From contig BCLD01000018.1 of the NCBI GenBank assembly GCA_001600875.1, positions 97,330 to 131,219 of the forward strand: 33,890 nucleotides of DNA, in the 5' to 3' direction. The position numbers were made by a program, and so were the translations under genes. The DNA comes from Solicoccozyma terricola (taxonomy: Eukaryota > Basidiomycota > Tremellomycetes > Filobasidiales > Piskurozymaceae). Below, piece by piece: positions 1-9,917 of the stretch. How positions within the stretch are numbered: the stretch's first letter is position 1; every line of letters starts with the position of its first letter. The notes under the pieces are model-generated. The model had not been told where the DNA came from, made no database searches, and saw only the letters and a list, made by a program, of their open reading frames with translations.

Positions 1-42
1 GGGGGGGGGCGAAGAAAAAGAAGGGAAACCCCCACAAAGGTA

Positions 43-1587
43 TCAACCAGTTAAAAAAATCCCCTCCCTCCAACCTGCATACGGGTCCAACTCACGAGTA
101 TAAACTCCACTACTTGCACTCCTCTTCGCTACCCCATCTACAATCTTAAACCCATCTCTAATCACAGTCCCATCCTCTTTAACAACAACACCAACACTCG
201 TATCCCTCTGTTGTTTTTTCCTACTCGCATCGACCTCTTTCTGTCTTTCAAGTTCCCTTGTGATTCGAGCGCTAACGTATCCATTACCTGGTGTCATACC
301 CGATTGTACGACGCCACCGCCGCCGCCGCCCCCGCCGGGACCATTCGTAGACACTCGATTGATACTCGGTTTTCGACCATGTTCGGCATTCAAAACATGA
401 CTTGAATTATTCCCACCACTTGATGATGATCCAATCGTATTCGTTGACGATTTAATAGAATTATCTGAAATCTTTCGTTCCGTCATCTTCACTTTGATCG
501 CGCTATCTGAAATTCCAACAGATGGAGAAGATGATCCAGAACCAAGTTTAAATCGACTACCAAGTCCAAGTGGTGGAGTTGAAATCGGAGTTTCATCGAT
601 TTGTGGTGATGATGATTCCGGATATGAAGATGTTAATCTTGGTGATGAGGAAGGTTGTCGATTCGATGATGACCTTTTTCCTTCCCTCCCATCCCTCCCA
701 ACCGTTCCCGTTCCCATATCCGTTGGAGATGTAGATAACGACATTGTACTAGAATATCGAACCAATTCCCGATCACCTCTCTCATCTTCATCCTCAATCA
801 ATCTCCCTAACCCTAACCCCAACCCCAACTTTTCCAAATCCATGTTCATCTTCGAAACCGATATATCATTCACCGAAGGAATCTCATCCCTTTTCTTTTC
901 CATATCAACGACGAAATAACCATCATTGGCGTTGCTCTCATTCGATATCCTCGAGGTCGACGTCGACGTCGACATGGATCCTACTCCAACATCACCTCCA
1001 TTCGTGAACACCACCGCCGGGGTTTCAGGTCCATTCCCACTACTACTACTACTAGTAGCACTAACATCCGTCGCCTTATTAATCACAGGTTCAATTATAT
1101 CATCGTTTTTCTTATTACTTGGTTCGTAGGGAGCGGGAGATGAGGTTGTTGTTGGTGGTGGTGTGGTAGAGTGCGTAGGTTGCGTTGGTGCTGGTACTGG
1201 TACTGGTGTTAATACTGATGGAGCTGGTGCTGGTGTGCTAGAGTGCATGGGTTGCGTTGGTGCTGGTACTGTTGGTGCTGGTGACGGACATGGCGACGGT
1301 GATAGTACAATAGACGAGGCCGACCACGACTCAGAGGACGATTTATGAGCTAGATTAGTGATGGTTGGAAGTTTGCCATTAGGTCTTGTTCGAGCTCGAG
1401 GAGGGATGATCGGTGGTGGTGGTGGTGGAGGTGGTGTTGGAGATACCTGTATTGGCTAGTCGGGGAGAAAAAGAAAGAAGGGTAAGACGATGTTTGGCGG
1501 CGTTCTTTCTTGATAGGTGGGTAGGGTAGGGTAGGGTAGGTCCATGAGAGATATTCAAAGGGGAATGAAACCACTCACATCATCCAT
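43..1587 (-). CDS. Ser/Pro/Gly-rich protein of unknown function, 3' end uncertain
   Basis: Not recognised. Proposed exon 1 is 1579-1587 (start codon plus two Asp codons, then a GTGAGT donor). Exon 2 runs from 1446 to at least 83, and the phase is kept across a 132-bp intron (1447-1578, acceptor TACAG). The protein opens with a run of prolines, then a basic RARTRP stretch, then several hundred residues rich in Ser, Thr, Pro and Gly with no visible fold. A Gly-Leu repeat and a Gly run also occur. The most structured part is the end, near GFKIVDGVAKR and VYTRELDPYAGW. The frame meets a stop at 43-45, giving about 470 aa. A good donor, GTATGC, lies at 77-82, so the last exon may instead end at 83 and the gene continue beyond the left edge. 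Coding status rests on the long open frame (over 1.4 kb) and clean splicing of the start exon. Function is unknown; it is probably a disordered regulatory protein. Confidence 0.55.
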
Positions 1588-2072
1588 ACCGCCTTGGGAT
1601 TCTCCTTGTATTCGATTCTTGTATCTTACTTACAAAAGCTTTGCAATCCTTCCGGATACTGGATGACTCCTGCGAGGACGACGAAGAGGAGGAGGATGCT
1701 ACGATGCTACGAAGGAAAAGAGGAAAATGCAGCTGTGTGCGTGTGTGAAACCCCCGCTCCGGCTTCCACCCCTTTCTTGTACTTTTGAATGGAGGAATAC
1801 GGGATACGGGTGACGGGATACGGGACACGGGAGTATGCTAGTCGGGTGTGTGCATGAGGGTTGTAGATGGACGATGGTGTGTGGACTGTGAGTGTGACTG
1901 TGACTGTGACCACCCCCACCACCATCCCCGTTCCCGATGTCTTGAACCGGGAACGCCTTCCCGTTCCCCTGACACGCGGAATCTAAAATGTATAAGTAGA
2001 CATACATCTTCCATCGTCCAGCCATCCATCCTACTCCTACTCCCACTCCCACTCCCACTCCCATTCCACCTC
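1588..2072. other. Intergenic region, simple-repeat rich
   Basis: This lies between two tandem minus-strand genes and should hold the promoter of the Ser/Pro-rich gene and the 3' UTR of the WD40 gene. It has short tandem repeats: a GGGATACGGG-type unit at about 1798-1830, GTGACT units at about 1888-1910, and CCCACT units at about 2040-2064. Reading frames across it are shadows of these repeats. I see no gene. Confidence 0.6.
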
Positions 2073-3872
2073 CTACTCATCATCCATCATCTCCGCAAGC
2101 TCCCTCTCTTCCTCCTCAGTCAACCCGTTTCCTTCCTTTGCCTCCTCATCGTCCTCTACGTCCTCTGGTAGATCTTTAGGATGCAACACATCTGATCGAG
2201 CGTGCGGGGGCGTGTGTGCGTGTGTCAATAATCGACACAACCCAACCTCATCAGCAATTCCCCACCCCCACCCCCCGGCTCACCTTCCATACTCCATCTC
2301 CGAATCGTTCCATCCAAACCCGCAGATACCACCCAAGCTTCTTTACCAGATATTCCCGTCTTGATCCATGTATCCAACGCACTCACTTCATGACAATGTC
2401 CTTCTATTGATTTCCTTTCTTTCGCAGAGGGAAGTGAAGCAGCAGCAGCGGCGGCGGTGGTGGTGGTGGTGGTGGTGGTAGAATTGGAATTACAAGTCGT
2501 TAATATACCTTCAAGTATTGGGGATATATCAAATACTCGTATACTCTCATCTGTTGAACCGGTAAGGAGGAGAGGGGTGGAATGGAAAGTAGGAGGAAGG
2601 AGTCGAAGGGATTTGACGTAATATGGATGAGGGATTGGAATTGGTGTTTTGGAATTAAAAGGATGATAAAGAACGGTGTTGTCGACGGATGCTGTGTCGG
2701 GGGAAAGAAAGGAAAAATTATCTTCTCGTTAGCTAGATTTCTAATCCTCCAGTATCGATGACTACATCCCCCAAAACCACTCACCACTCCACAATCCACC
2801 TTCTCCAATAACCATATCCGCCACACTCGTTTGATGTCCTTTCAACTCCCCAACCTCCTCCACAACCACTTTATCCCCTTCTCTCGTAATCTTCCATCGA
2901 TAAATAACACCCATACTATCTCCTGAAAACACAGTAGCAGAACGTGTTATTCCGTCGTTTGTCAATGATGTTTCATCAACTACGAAACATTCGATAGGAC
3001 GCGTATGTTTGGTAATCGTCTTCATCTTCTTTAACGGTGATATCACTTCGATTGCTGATTCCTGGGTAACAACAGAAGGAACCAACGACGACGACGACGA
3101 CGTCGTCGTCGACGAAGACGTTGGAGATGCCAAAGCCAATTCAGAAATATCCCATATCTGCATCTTCTTATCTGAACTACCAGATATCAAAATGTCGAGT
3201 AGAGGTATACAAAGCAATGATTTAAGAAAATCAGTATGAGCTTGAGTAGTTGATAGTAGAGCTCCGGACTGGAACCGGGTTGCGGGAAAAAAGTCGGTGA
3301 TGGAAAGCAATAAAAATCAGAGCTTGGTCGGTTATCAAATAAAACAACTGTTCCCCCCTCAAAACACCTTTCACACTCACATCAGCATCCCAAGCTTTAA
3401 TCGTCCTATCCCATGACCCAGTGAACAAAATAGTACGATACGACAACTTCTTTTGATTTTGGTTTTCATCCTTCACATCCAGCTTTGCTTTCCGTGCAGC
3501 CGTAGGAGACAATGCAGTATCGTAGAATGAAAGACAAGTACATGGTCCTCCATGACCTCTGAATACTTGACGTGTCTTCCCAGTCTGTGAGAGAGTGTGA
3601 ACCCGGATAAGCAAGGTGTATTGAAGAACAAATACGGCTCGACAACCCCCGCCGCACAAACTCACTTTCAAATCCGTCCTCCTAGCCACCCATCCACTCT
3701 CAGCAGTCCAACAATCATCACCCCTCACTCTCATTCTCAAAACTTTGCTTTGACCAGGTAATAATATCGGATCACCAACCTTTGCAGCTCTAACCAACTT
3801 GCGCGAACGAGCTGATTCTTTATTGAGCGCGGCGGTGGTTTGGAAGAGATTGGACGAGTCGGTGGTCTGCAT
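2073..3872 (-). CDS. WD40-repeat beta-propeller protein
   Basis: Five exons join in frame to 473 aa: 3666-3872, 3381-3584, 2785-3268, 2284-2691 and 2073-2191. All four introns are GT...AG. WD-type blades can be read: RGHGGPCTCLSF...GSWDRTIKAWD, AHTDFLKSLL...GSSDKKMQIWD, a FSGDSMGVIYRWK blade, KGHQTSVADM...SASVDNTVL, LLLTGSTDESIRVFD and EGHCHEVSAL...SAGLDGTIRRW. With an N-terminal strand set this fits a seven-blade propeller. The tail is acidic (LTEEEERELAEMMDDE). The ATG at 3870-3872 was chosen because the frame upstream has no other ATG. Low-complexity inserts occur: a Ser/Thr run near residues 195-210 and a Thr/Ala run encoded at about 2437-2478. Propellers of this type are scaffolds for complexes. 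The acidic tail resembles a group of uncharacterised fungal WD proteins, but I cannot name the complex. Confidence 0.88.
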
Positions 3873-4267
3873 GTTGTGGTGGGGTTGTGGTGGGGATGGG
3901 GTGAGCAGGAGGTAAGACGAGTGAAGCGTGGTGAAGAGGATATCAACGTTCACCGTGAACTGGTCTCATGGCGCGTTGTAGTAGTGTCACGTGGCAGAAT
4001 GGGTTGGGCGGAGTAGAGAGCTGTGGTGGAGATCAACCCGCTGATGGTCACAGGCGCTTGGGAGGTGGTGTTCCAGTACATCGCAATGCTCTTTACTGGT
4101 TTATGTACTCCTACTGGCGATCTACGTCGCTAGCTTGTAATAGCAACAGCGATCGAACCCGTAGGATAGCTTGCATATCGCGCCACATTCATCCAAGCAG
4201 TGGCAGGTATGATTACCAGTCATGAACAGTCTACTGACAGCCTATTGACAACTTCATCCGATGCCAT
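3873..4267. promoter_or_regulatory. Upstream region of WD40 gene / 3' region of PPX1
   Basis: This gap lies between two minus-strand genes. A palindromic CACGTG (E-box, the core for Cbf1/bHLH factors) is at 3988-3993, about 116 bp upstream of the WD40 start codon. A weak T-arm-like GGTTCGATC on the minus strand near 4155 has no tRNA stem partner. I see no gene. Confidence 0.4.
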
Positions 4268-6070
4268 TCAGATCCTCGCTATCGTCCATTTCTGAGCGGA
4301 CAGGGACGCCAGCACATCAGTCATCTCAACTTCGCCTCAACCCCGTTTCACAAGTCAACTCACCATCAACGGCGCTATCTGCTTCCTCGTTGCCCCTGTA
4401 TTCCCTTGAACCCAAACACCTCCCATTCTCCCCTCTGCACCTCCCTGTAACAGCTCGATCCCGCTTCCTTCACCCGCTAACCCCTTCTTCGCCCAATCCT
4501 CCACCTCGAGATCCACATCGGGATCTAGTCCCTCATGAGCCCTCGCTTTGAATGCGGCTTCTATAGCTTCAAACACCTTGGTTGCGTCAACTCCCGTGCC
4601 TTCTCTCGGACGTACCACTACCACCATCTCTCTCCGCCCTTTACCCTTCGCACTCCTATACGTGGTCAACACTCCACTAACGTCCAAATCCCTTTCATCC
4701 ATTCGCTTTCCCATATCCTGCATGAAACCCTTCCATCCTGGATTCTCATCCTCTCGCGACAACCACGCCTTCATCCCAAGTGGTACAGTGACCAATCCAA
4801 CTCGTAGATGTTGATCCGGAGTCGCAGTATCAAATTCGTACTCTTTGTAATCCCGAGCCAGAAGTAACGGCGTCGCGAGATGTTCGATGTGAGTTTTCGC
4901 GTAAATCAATTCATTGAATGGATCCTGCAGAACTTGAGGAAGTTTCCCATCTGCACGTAAAAGAGTCACGCCTTGTCCAAACGATGACAGAGGGAATAGA
5001 AAATCCGCAGCTTCCACGTCAGTTTGCGTCGTCTTGGTCGTTTCACCATCCTTGATCTTCAATGCACCAGTATCTATGAGGATGGCTTGCAGTGACAACG
5101 TGGAGACATCCGCTGAAGGAACAGGAGAAGCTCGCACTCCAGCTGGATGATTCAACGATGATTCCCACGCATCACGAAAATGCATCGTTATCAATGAACT
5201 CGCAGAGCCGGTAGGAACTTGAATCAACCTCGTTGCCGCTTCAAGATGTGCTCCTTCATCTGCGTGATGGTCGACAATGGCCACAACAGGGTCCACCGTA
5301 TCTTCTCCTCCACTCGGCTGCTTTCCGGTCTGACCTCCAGATTCGGAATGACCCTCCTCGTTCTCTCGAAATTGCGGGAGGAGAGAATTGTGATCTACCA
5401 AAGCGAATCGTACTCCGAGCCGGGACAATTGGTTGGTTGGTGTTTTCAGATCTTGTGAGTAGAGTAATGAATCAAGAGGGACGCCCGCGCGGTTTAGAGC
5501 AAGTAAATTCTCGGGACGGAGTGACATGTGATCGCGAGGAGTGAGAATGAGTGGGATGGAGCGCGTGGCAGCGAGAGTGGATGAGAGGACGGCGTATGAG
5601 ATTGAAGACGCGAGAGTGTCAAGATCTAGTGGTCGGGTCAGACATCGGGTCAAAATTAGTACCTCCGGTGGTTTAGCGGTCATACGACTTGCGCACTTAC
5701 CTCCGGCTTCATTCCCCATCACCATCACCCATCCATTCCCATTCCCTCCTTCCAAATCCCCCAAGAACGCCTCTTTTTGAGATTTCAAGAAGTCCGCCAA
5801 CCTTCCACTAGGCGCATAATTCGAGGTTGCCATGCCACCACCTTCTAATATCTGTTTCTGGATCGCTGATGTCGTATAACTACAGCTCAGACCCTTGTGC
5901 GCTGCTGAGGAAATGCGTTGTAACGATACGGGAACGCACAATCGCATAGACTGCTTGGAGCTGAAGAAGTAGGACGCGGTGACGAGGAGGAGGATACAGA
6001 GGAGGACAAGAGCGTGGACGGGAGAGCGACGGGGTGATGGGGTGAGGATGTTGGATGGCCAGGACAGCAT
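4268..6070 (-). CDS. PPX1: Exopolyphosphatase, DHH/DHHA2 family (PPX1-like), membrane-anchored form
   Basis: Three exons, 5701-6070, 4364-5625 and 4268-4291, give 551 aa. The DHH superfamily motifs are clear: GNEAGDLDTLASS (about 119-131), which forms only when the 75-bp intron 5626-5700 is removed, then LVDHN (about 199-203) and VDHHADEG (about 241-248), all expected metal ligands. A DHHA2 domain follows, with IYAKTHIEHLATPLLLARDY and LRVGLVTVPLG. Members cleave inorganic polyphosphate processively, releasing phosphate with Mn/Mg. About 80 extra residues precede the catalytic core. They contain a hydrophobic stretch (HALVLLCILLLVTASYFF, about 19-36) behind a short basic leader, so a signal anchor or organelle targeting is likely. 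Internal Met42 or Met80 could start a soluble form. The final exon adds only KWTIARI. The 75-bp intron has no stop and is a multiple of three, so retention would keep the frame but break the first metal motif. Confidence 0.93.
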
Positions 6071-6446
6071 ACGCTGAGTTCTTTTGCGTGTTGGTTTGAA
6101 CGAGAGCAGTTGAGAGATTTCAACGCCCGAAATGACGTTCCGTTCCTGGCGTGACCCGCGGTGTCTGATTACGAGTGGCGGGTGGCGGTGGCGGTGGCGG
6201 TGGCGACCTTATCAGCAAGCAGTCACCTAGCAAAGATTGGGATGGAAATCACGTCAGGTCGAGGCACTTTATGTAAAATGAACCCGTCAAGGCTCTCAAT
6301 ATTATATGATCATATTATTCAAAGACAATTACTTCAACTGGCACAAAATTATTATAGACGTTGCAGGCGGAATCCCATGTCTCGCCCCATGTCTCGCGAG
6401 GTTACAACGCTCCGATATACCACAGCCTTTTGAGGCATCCCCCAGG
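6071..6446. promoter_or_regulatory. PPX1 upstream region with GGTGGC repeat
   Basis: This lies upstream of PPX1 (minus) and downstream of the first MARVEL gene (minus). Positions 6176-6208 carry a GGTGGC tandem run, which reads CGCCACC repeated on the PPX1 sense strand, about 106-138 bp before its start codon. The same element occurs upstream of other genes here. The rest is AT-rich around 6290-6360 and probably includes the MARVEL 3' UTR. Confidence 0.45.
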
Positions 6447-7519
6447 TCAGACCGTTGGACGCTCCTTCATGACCGGTTCTGTCGCAGGGTTGCCGTTGAC
6501 ATTAGTACCGTTCGTGGTGGGGAGACCTGTGGTACCATCCGCTGGCAAATTGGGATCGTTGGGGTCCCTCGGAAGCTTCTCTCCAGTTGCTGGAACGCCG
6601 CTTGCACCACGACTCGCATCGTGGTAATCCACCTGCCCAGTTCCAGTGGGGAGGGGCCTTCGCCAAACCTGGGATTCCAGCAATAAAATCAGCAAAGGTT
6701 CTCACATCCACTTGTCGGGCGTAGCACTACTCACTCCTTTATTGCCGGCTCTGCTCTCTGACATCCCAACGGAGAACAATACACCAATGACGACCCACCA
6801 GAGCACCCATCCGATCCATGCGAAAGCAGTGATCGCTCGAATCTTTTGACAAATAGATGCTGGAGACGTCTCATGTCAGCGATGAGATGGGGGGTTTCCC
6901 AAAGGCGTGGAGGAGTCCCGACTTACATTGATTACCATAGTCATCGCAGATAGTGACTTTAACAGAGACAACGATAGCGGCAGCTATGATTGAAGCAGGT
7001 GTAGAAAGGGCGAGGCGATCAGTTTCTCGTTTTCAGTTGGTACGTTCTCCCGGTCGTTATCCTCCTGCAACATCCTTGTCTTTGTCTCCTACAAGGTGTT
7101 CCCCTGGATACGCCTTTTGCTACGCTCGGCTTCTGCGTTCGCAAAGATACTACGACTAGATAGATACTCACCAAGCCACATGAAGTACATCAAAACCGAC
7201 CAACAGATATCAACAATGACCCACGCCCCAGCACTCTTAGTGGCGACGAGCCTTATCAACAAGAAGATTGTCTCGAAGATCAGGGTGAATGATCCGACGA
7301 AGACGATGTAGGGGAGCCAAGATGTGTTGAATCCCCGGCTGCGGATCTACGGGGTTTGGAAAGGAGATGAGCGAGAGGATGAAATAAGAGAGAGACAATC
7401 CAAGGGGGAAAACCTACCTTACTCTCAACTTCAGAAGAGAGACCCAGCGTGACCGCTGCGCAGATCCACAGTGACACTGCGCAGACGAGACGAACAATAA
7501 ATGGAGTCGAGTATTTCAT
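6447..7519 (-). CDS. MARVEL-like four-helix membrane protein, copy A
   Basis: Five exons, 7418-7519, 7172-7346, 6927-6983, 6735-6859 and 6447-6668, give 226 aa. Helix 1 is in exon 1 (FIVRLVCAVSLWICAAVTLG). Exon 2 carries two helices around PYIVFVGSFTLIFETIFLL and VIVDICWSVLMYFMWL. Exon 3 encodes a loop with VTICDDYG. Exon 4 has a Trp-rich fourth helix (AFAWIGWVLWWVVIGVLF). The last exon is a hydrophilic tail of about 73 residues rich in Gly, Pro, Asn and Thr, ending KERPTV. A Cys pair sits in the loop between helices 3 and 4. The short N-terminus, four helices and cytosolic tail match fungal MARVEL-domain proteins, a family tied to membrane apposition and plasma-membrane or vesicle domains. 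The start ATG at 7517-7519 lies directly before helix 1. Copy B next to it has the same exon plan. The exact role is unknown. Confidence 0.85.
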
Positions 7520-8038
7520 GGTGCTGAGGATTGAATGTGTTGATTTGGCTTGCTGCTTCCACTGTGGCAAGATTCCCAATCCCCCCTTCTCCCCCTATAA
7601 CCCTTTTGCCCGGTTGCTAATCATTCGACCACCAGACGCGGAAGCATGCTACGAAGGTCTAGAAGGTTGTCATATGTTCAGGATACTGTCTCTTGCACCA
7701 CGGCAAGGTGTGGCGATTCGGCACAAACACACTACATATTGCATCCTGCGACGGAGGTAAAGTGGTCCCTCTCTCTCAGCAATGTGCCTGAAGTTTTAGT
7801 CGACATACACACTCCCATGGACATGTGAACTAGTTTTGTTTCGACCAGCGCCAAGACGAAGCATGAGAACTAATGTCGCGGCAACACCGGGGGGACCTCA
7901 AACGAGTTCGTAAACAGTATTAATAGCAAATGTCCCGAGATAACCGCTGGCGGGACCTCCACTTCCCAAAAACCCAGCCGAAAACAGGGAAATTCTAATC
8001 TTTCGCAGGACGCCGGCCGGACTTCCCGTTCTTTCCTT
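7520..8038. promoter_or_regulatory. Spacer between the two MARVEL genes
   Basis: 519 bp between the start of copy A and the stop of copy B, both minus strand. It should contain the copy A promoter and the copy B 3' UTR. Two similar GGGACCTC sites (7891-7898 and 7953-7960) are the only repeats noted. I see no gene and no clear TATA element. Confidence 0.4.
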
Positions 8039-9623
8039 TCAGACTGCGGATCGCTCAGTCATGACGGTATCTCCAGCGTAACTCTGCGAGACAGAAGATT
8101 GCGATCCGATAGGCGCTTGCCAAACCTTTTTTTCCCAAAAGGTCCAATTGCACAAAATCAGCTTCCCATATCTTGTTTGATATCGAAAAACTTTTCTTAC
8201 CCCGCTGTTCCCGCTCCTGTGTTCTCCAACTCCAATCAATAACAACATTCCGATAACCACCCACCAAACGATCCAACCTATCCAAAGGAATGCAGTATCT
8301 GCACGAGCTTTATTGCAAGAGACGGCTGAGTGGGGAGATGGTTCGAACGATTATACATATATATATATATTTAAATAAGAAAAAGGGTTAGCGGTGTTGA
8401 TGAGAGAGCAATGACAGGAATGGGATTTGGGAAAAAAAGCGAAAGTTGACGTACAGGCAACATGGAAAGTGTTGCAACTGGATGTATTGCTAGAGACGGA
8501 GGCAGCAGCAGCTAGTAGGACGTGGGAGTTATGTTTTTTTTTTTTACGTCAGTATCAGTTGCAGGTGCAAGACAACGATCGTCCGTGCTATCCTCGAGTC
8601 AACATGCAACCGTAGCATCCTTCCATTCGTCAACCGACCCGAAAAAAGAAAATCGAAACGAAAAGCCACTACTAATGCTCAGCGAAAATAACCCATGACG
8701 TTAAGAGTCAAAACGCGCAAATCTTAGAAAACACAATCGGTCCTTTTCCACCAAACTCCCTCGTTCCATGTACTTGATTTCCATATCTCCATCAATTCCA
8801 ACCCTGCCGTTCCAAATCCTCAATCCTCATCCCCCCATCTGACGAGATTGAAAGTTCAGATGAACATTCGCATCCGTAACTCTATCAACTCCTACTTTTC
8901 CAAAACTAATCCCTCGACGTCCCCATCCCATCATCTCCCGACTCTCAACCCCATCCCACCCAAACATCCAAACCCCTCACATCCAAACTCACCTAACCAA
9001 AACACCCACATCAACCCGGCCCAAACAAGATCAACCCCAACCCAAGTAACGACCGATTCACCAGCGAAAATCCTCATAGCAATAAGGAAGATCTCGATTA
9101 TTAATGTGAATGCTCCTACGAAAGCTGCGAATGGGAGCCATGATGTTGTGAATCCGAATGAATGGAGCTGTGGTGGGTGGGAGGTGGTGTGAGGAGGTGT
9201 GAGGAGGGTTGAGAGGATGGAGAAAGGTGTTTGATGAAAGGTTGATTGAAGAGTTGATAATGCGGAGATTGAAAAAATAATGCAATTTGAGAAACAAGAT
9301 CGGAATCCAAAGGGTGGTCATCATCAGTGGTCATCATCAGCGGCAAGTCCATCATCCTCTAGAACCCCTTCCGGGGACATATAGCACCAATGGAATTCCC
9401 AGTTCAATTCCAGAACCACAGAAATTACATATCCAGCCAATCCTCCCCCCCCGTCCTCGTTGATCACGTCAACATCCGCCTCTCCCCCCCCCCCCCCTTT
9501 GCCCTTCGAATCCCACGCCTCACTCACCTGATTCTCCAAGTCGGCGGAGAGGGCCAAGACGATGATGCTGCAGAAGATCAAGATACCGGCGCAGATGGTA
9601 CGGATGATATATGGTGTGATCAT
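8039..9623 (-). CDS. MARVEL-like four-helix membrane protein, copy B
   Basis: Five exons, 9528-9623, 8993-9167, 8455-8511, 8201-8325 and 8039-8125, give 179 aa. Helices: TICAGILIFCSIIVLALS in exon 1; LPFAAFVGAFTLIIEIFLI and WVGVDLVWAGLMWVFWL in exon 2; and FLWIGWIVWWVVIGMLLLI in exon 4. Exon 3 encodes a loop with a possible glycosylation site (NTS in SNTSSC) and a Cys. The second loop Cys is in exon 4, as in copy A. The tail starts VW and ends MTERSAV, against VW and KERPTV in copy A, but is about 45 residues shorter. Exons 2, 3 and 4 are 175, 57 and 125 bp in both copies, so the pair arose by duplication after the introns were in place. Intron 3 (8512-8992, 481 bp) is unusually long. Function as for copy A: a membrane-domain protein, with no substrate predicted. 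Confidence 0.85.
8512..8992 (-). other. Long intron 3 of MARVEL copy B
   Basis: 481 bp, against 188 bp for the matching intron of copy A (6984-7171). The sense strand is purine-rich, with a plus-strand CA-rich stretch at 8895-9000 (ACCC, ATCC and AACC units) and a run of 11 T at 8535-8545. There is no open frame with recognisable protein and no match to the hairpin repeats seen in other introns here. Confidence 0.6.
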
Positions 9624-9917
9624 GTTGTGAGTAGACTGTGAGTGTGTGTGTGTTGAATGTGTTGAATGAATGAGTTGTGAGAGTGGGATGATGCGGTATG
9701 ATGGCGGGTGCTTGTCCTTCCCGTCCTATTCGCCACCCGATGCGGTGTAAACACGTGTCCGTGTCCCACATGCCGTGGCTGTTATCCGCAGCCGGATCCG
9801 ATCCCGTTATCAATTATTGCTCCCGGGGGTAGGTATGACCTGTATTTGATTACGGAGTGCGGGCACGTGTCAGAAACCGGCAAGTGAGTGACAGGCATTC
9901 CCCCATCGTTCACCATC
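9624..9917. promoter_or_regulatory. Divergent promoter between MARVEL copy B and the HNH gene
   Basis: 294 bp shared upstream region. It carries two CACGTG palindromes (9752-9757 and 9864-9869), a TTCGCCACC element at 9729-9737, and TGTG/GTTGAAT simple repeats at 9638-9670 close to the copy B start. CACGTG is the core recognised by Cbf1-type bHLH factors in fungi; its use here is inference. Confidence 0.5.

Noticed and set aside
805..832. Telomere-like CCCTAACCC/CCCAACCCC run
   Set aside because: It lies in the open frame of the Ser/Pro-rich gene and codes for its Gly-Leu repeat; too short and degenerate to be a telomere remnant.
494..919. Plus-strand open frame opposite the Ser/Pro-rich gene
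   Set aside because: Low-complexity shadow of the opposite frame; no start context or domain.
1514..1541. GGGTA repeat resembling telomeric DNA
   Set aside because: Only four to five units, inside the proposed intron of the first gene, with no other subtelomeric sign.
4140..4170. tRNA-like T-arm (GGTTCGATC on the minus strand)
   Set aside because: No flanking complementary stem, no A/D-arm consensus upstream; not a tRNA.
6447..9623. Longer unspliced readings of the MARVEL exons as separate small secreted proteins
   Set aside because: Exon joining recovers the same exon lengths and four helices in both copies, which chance would not give.
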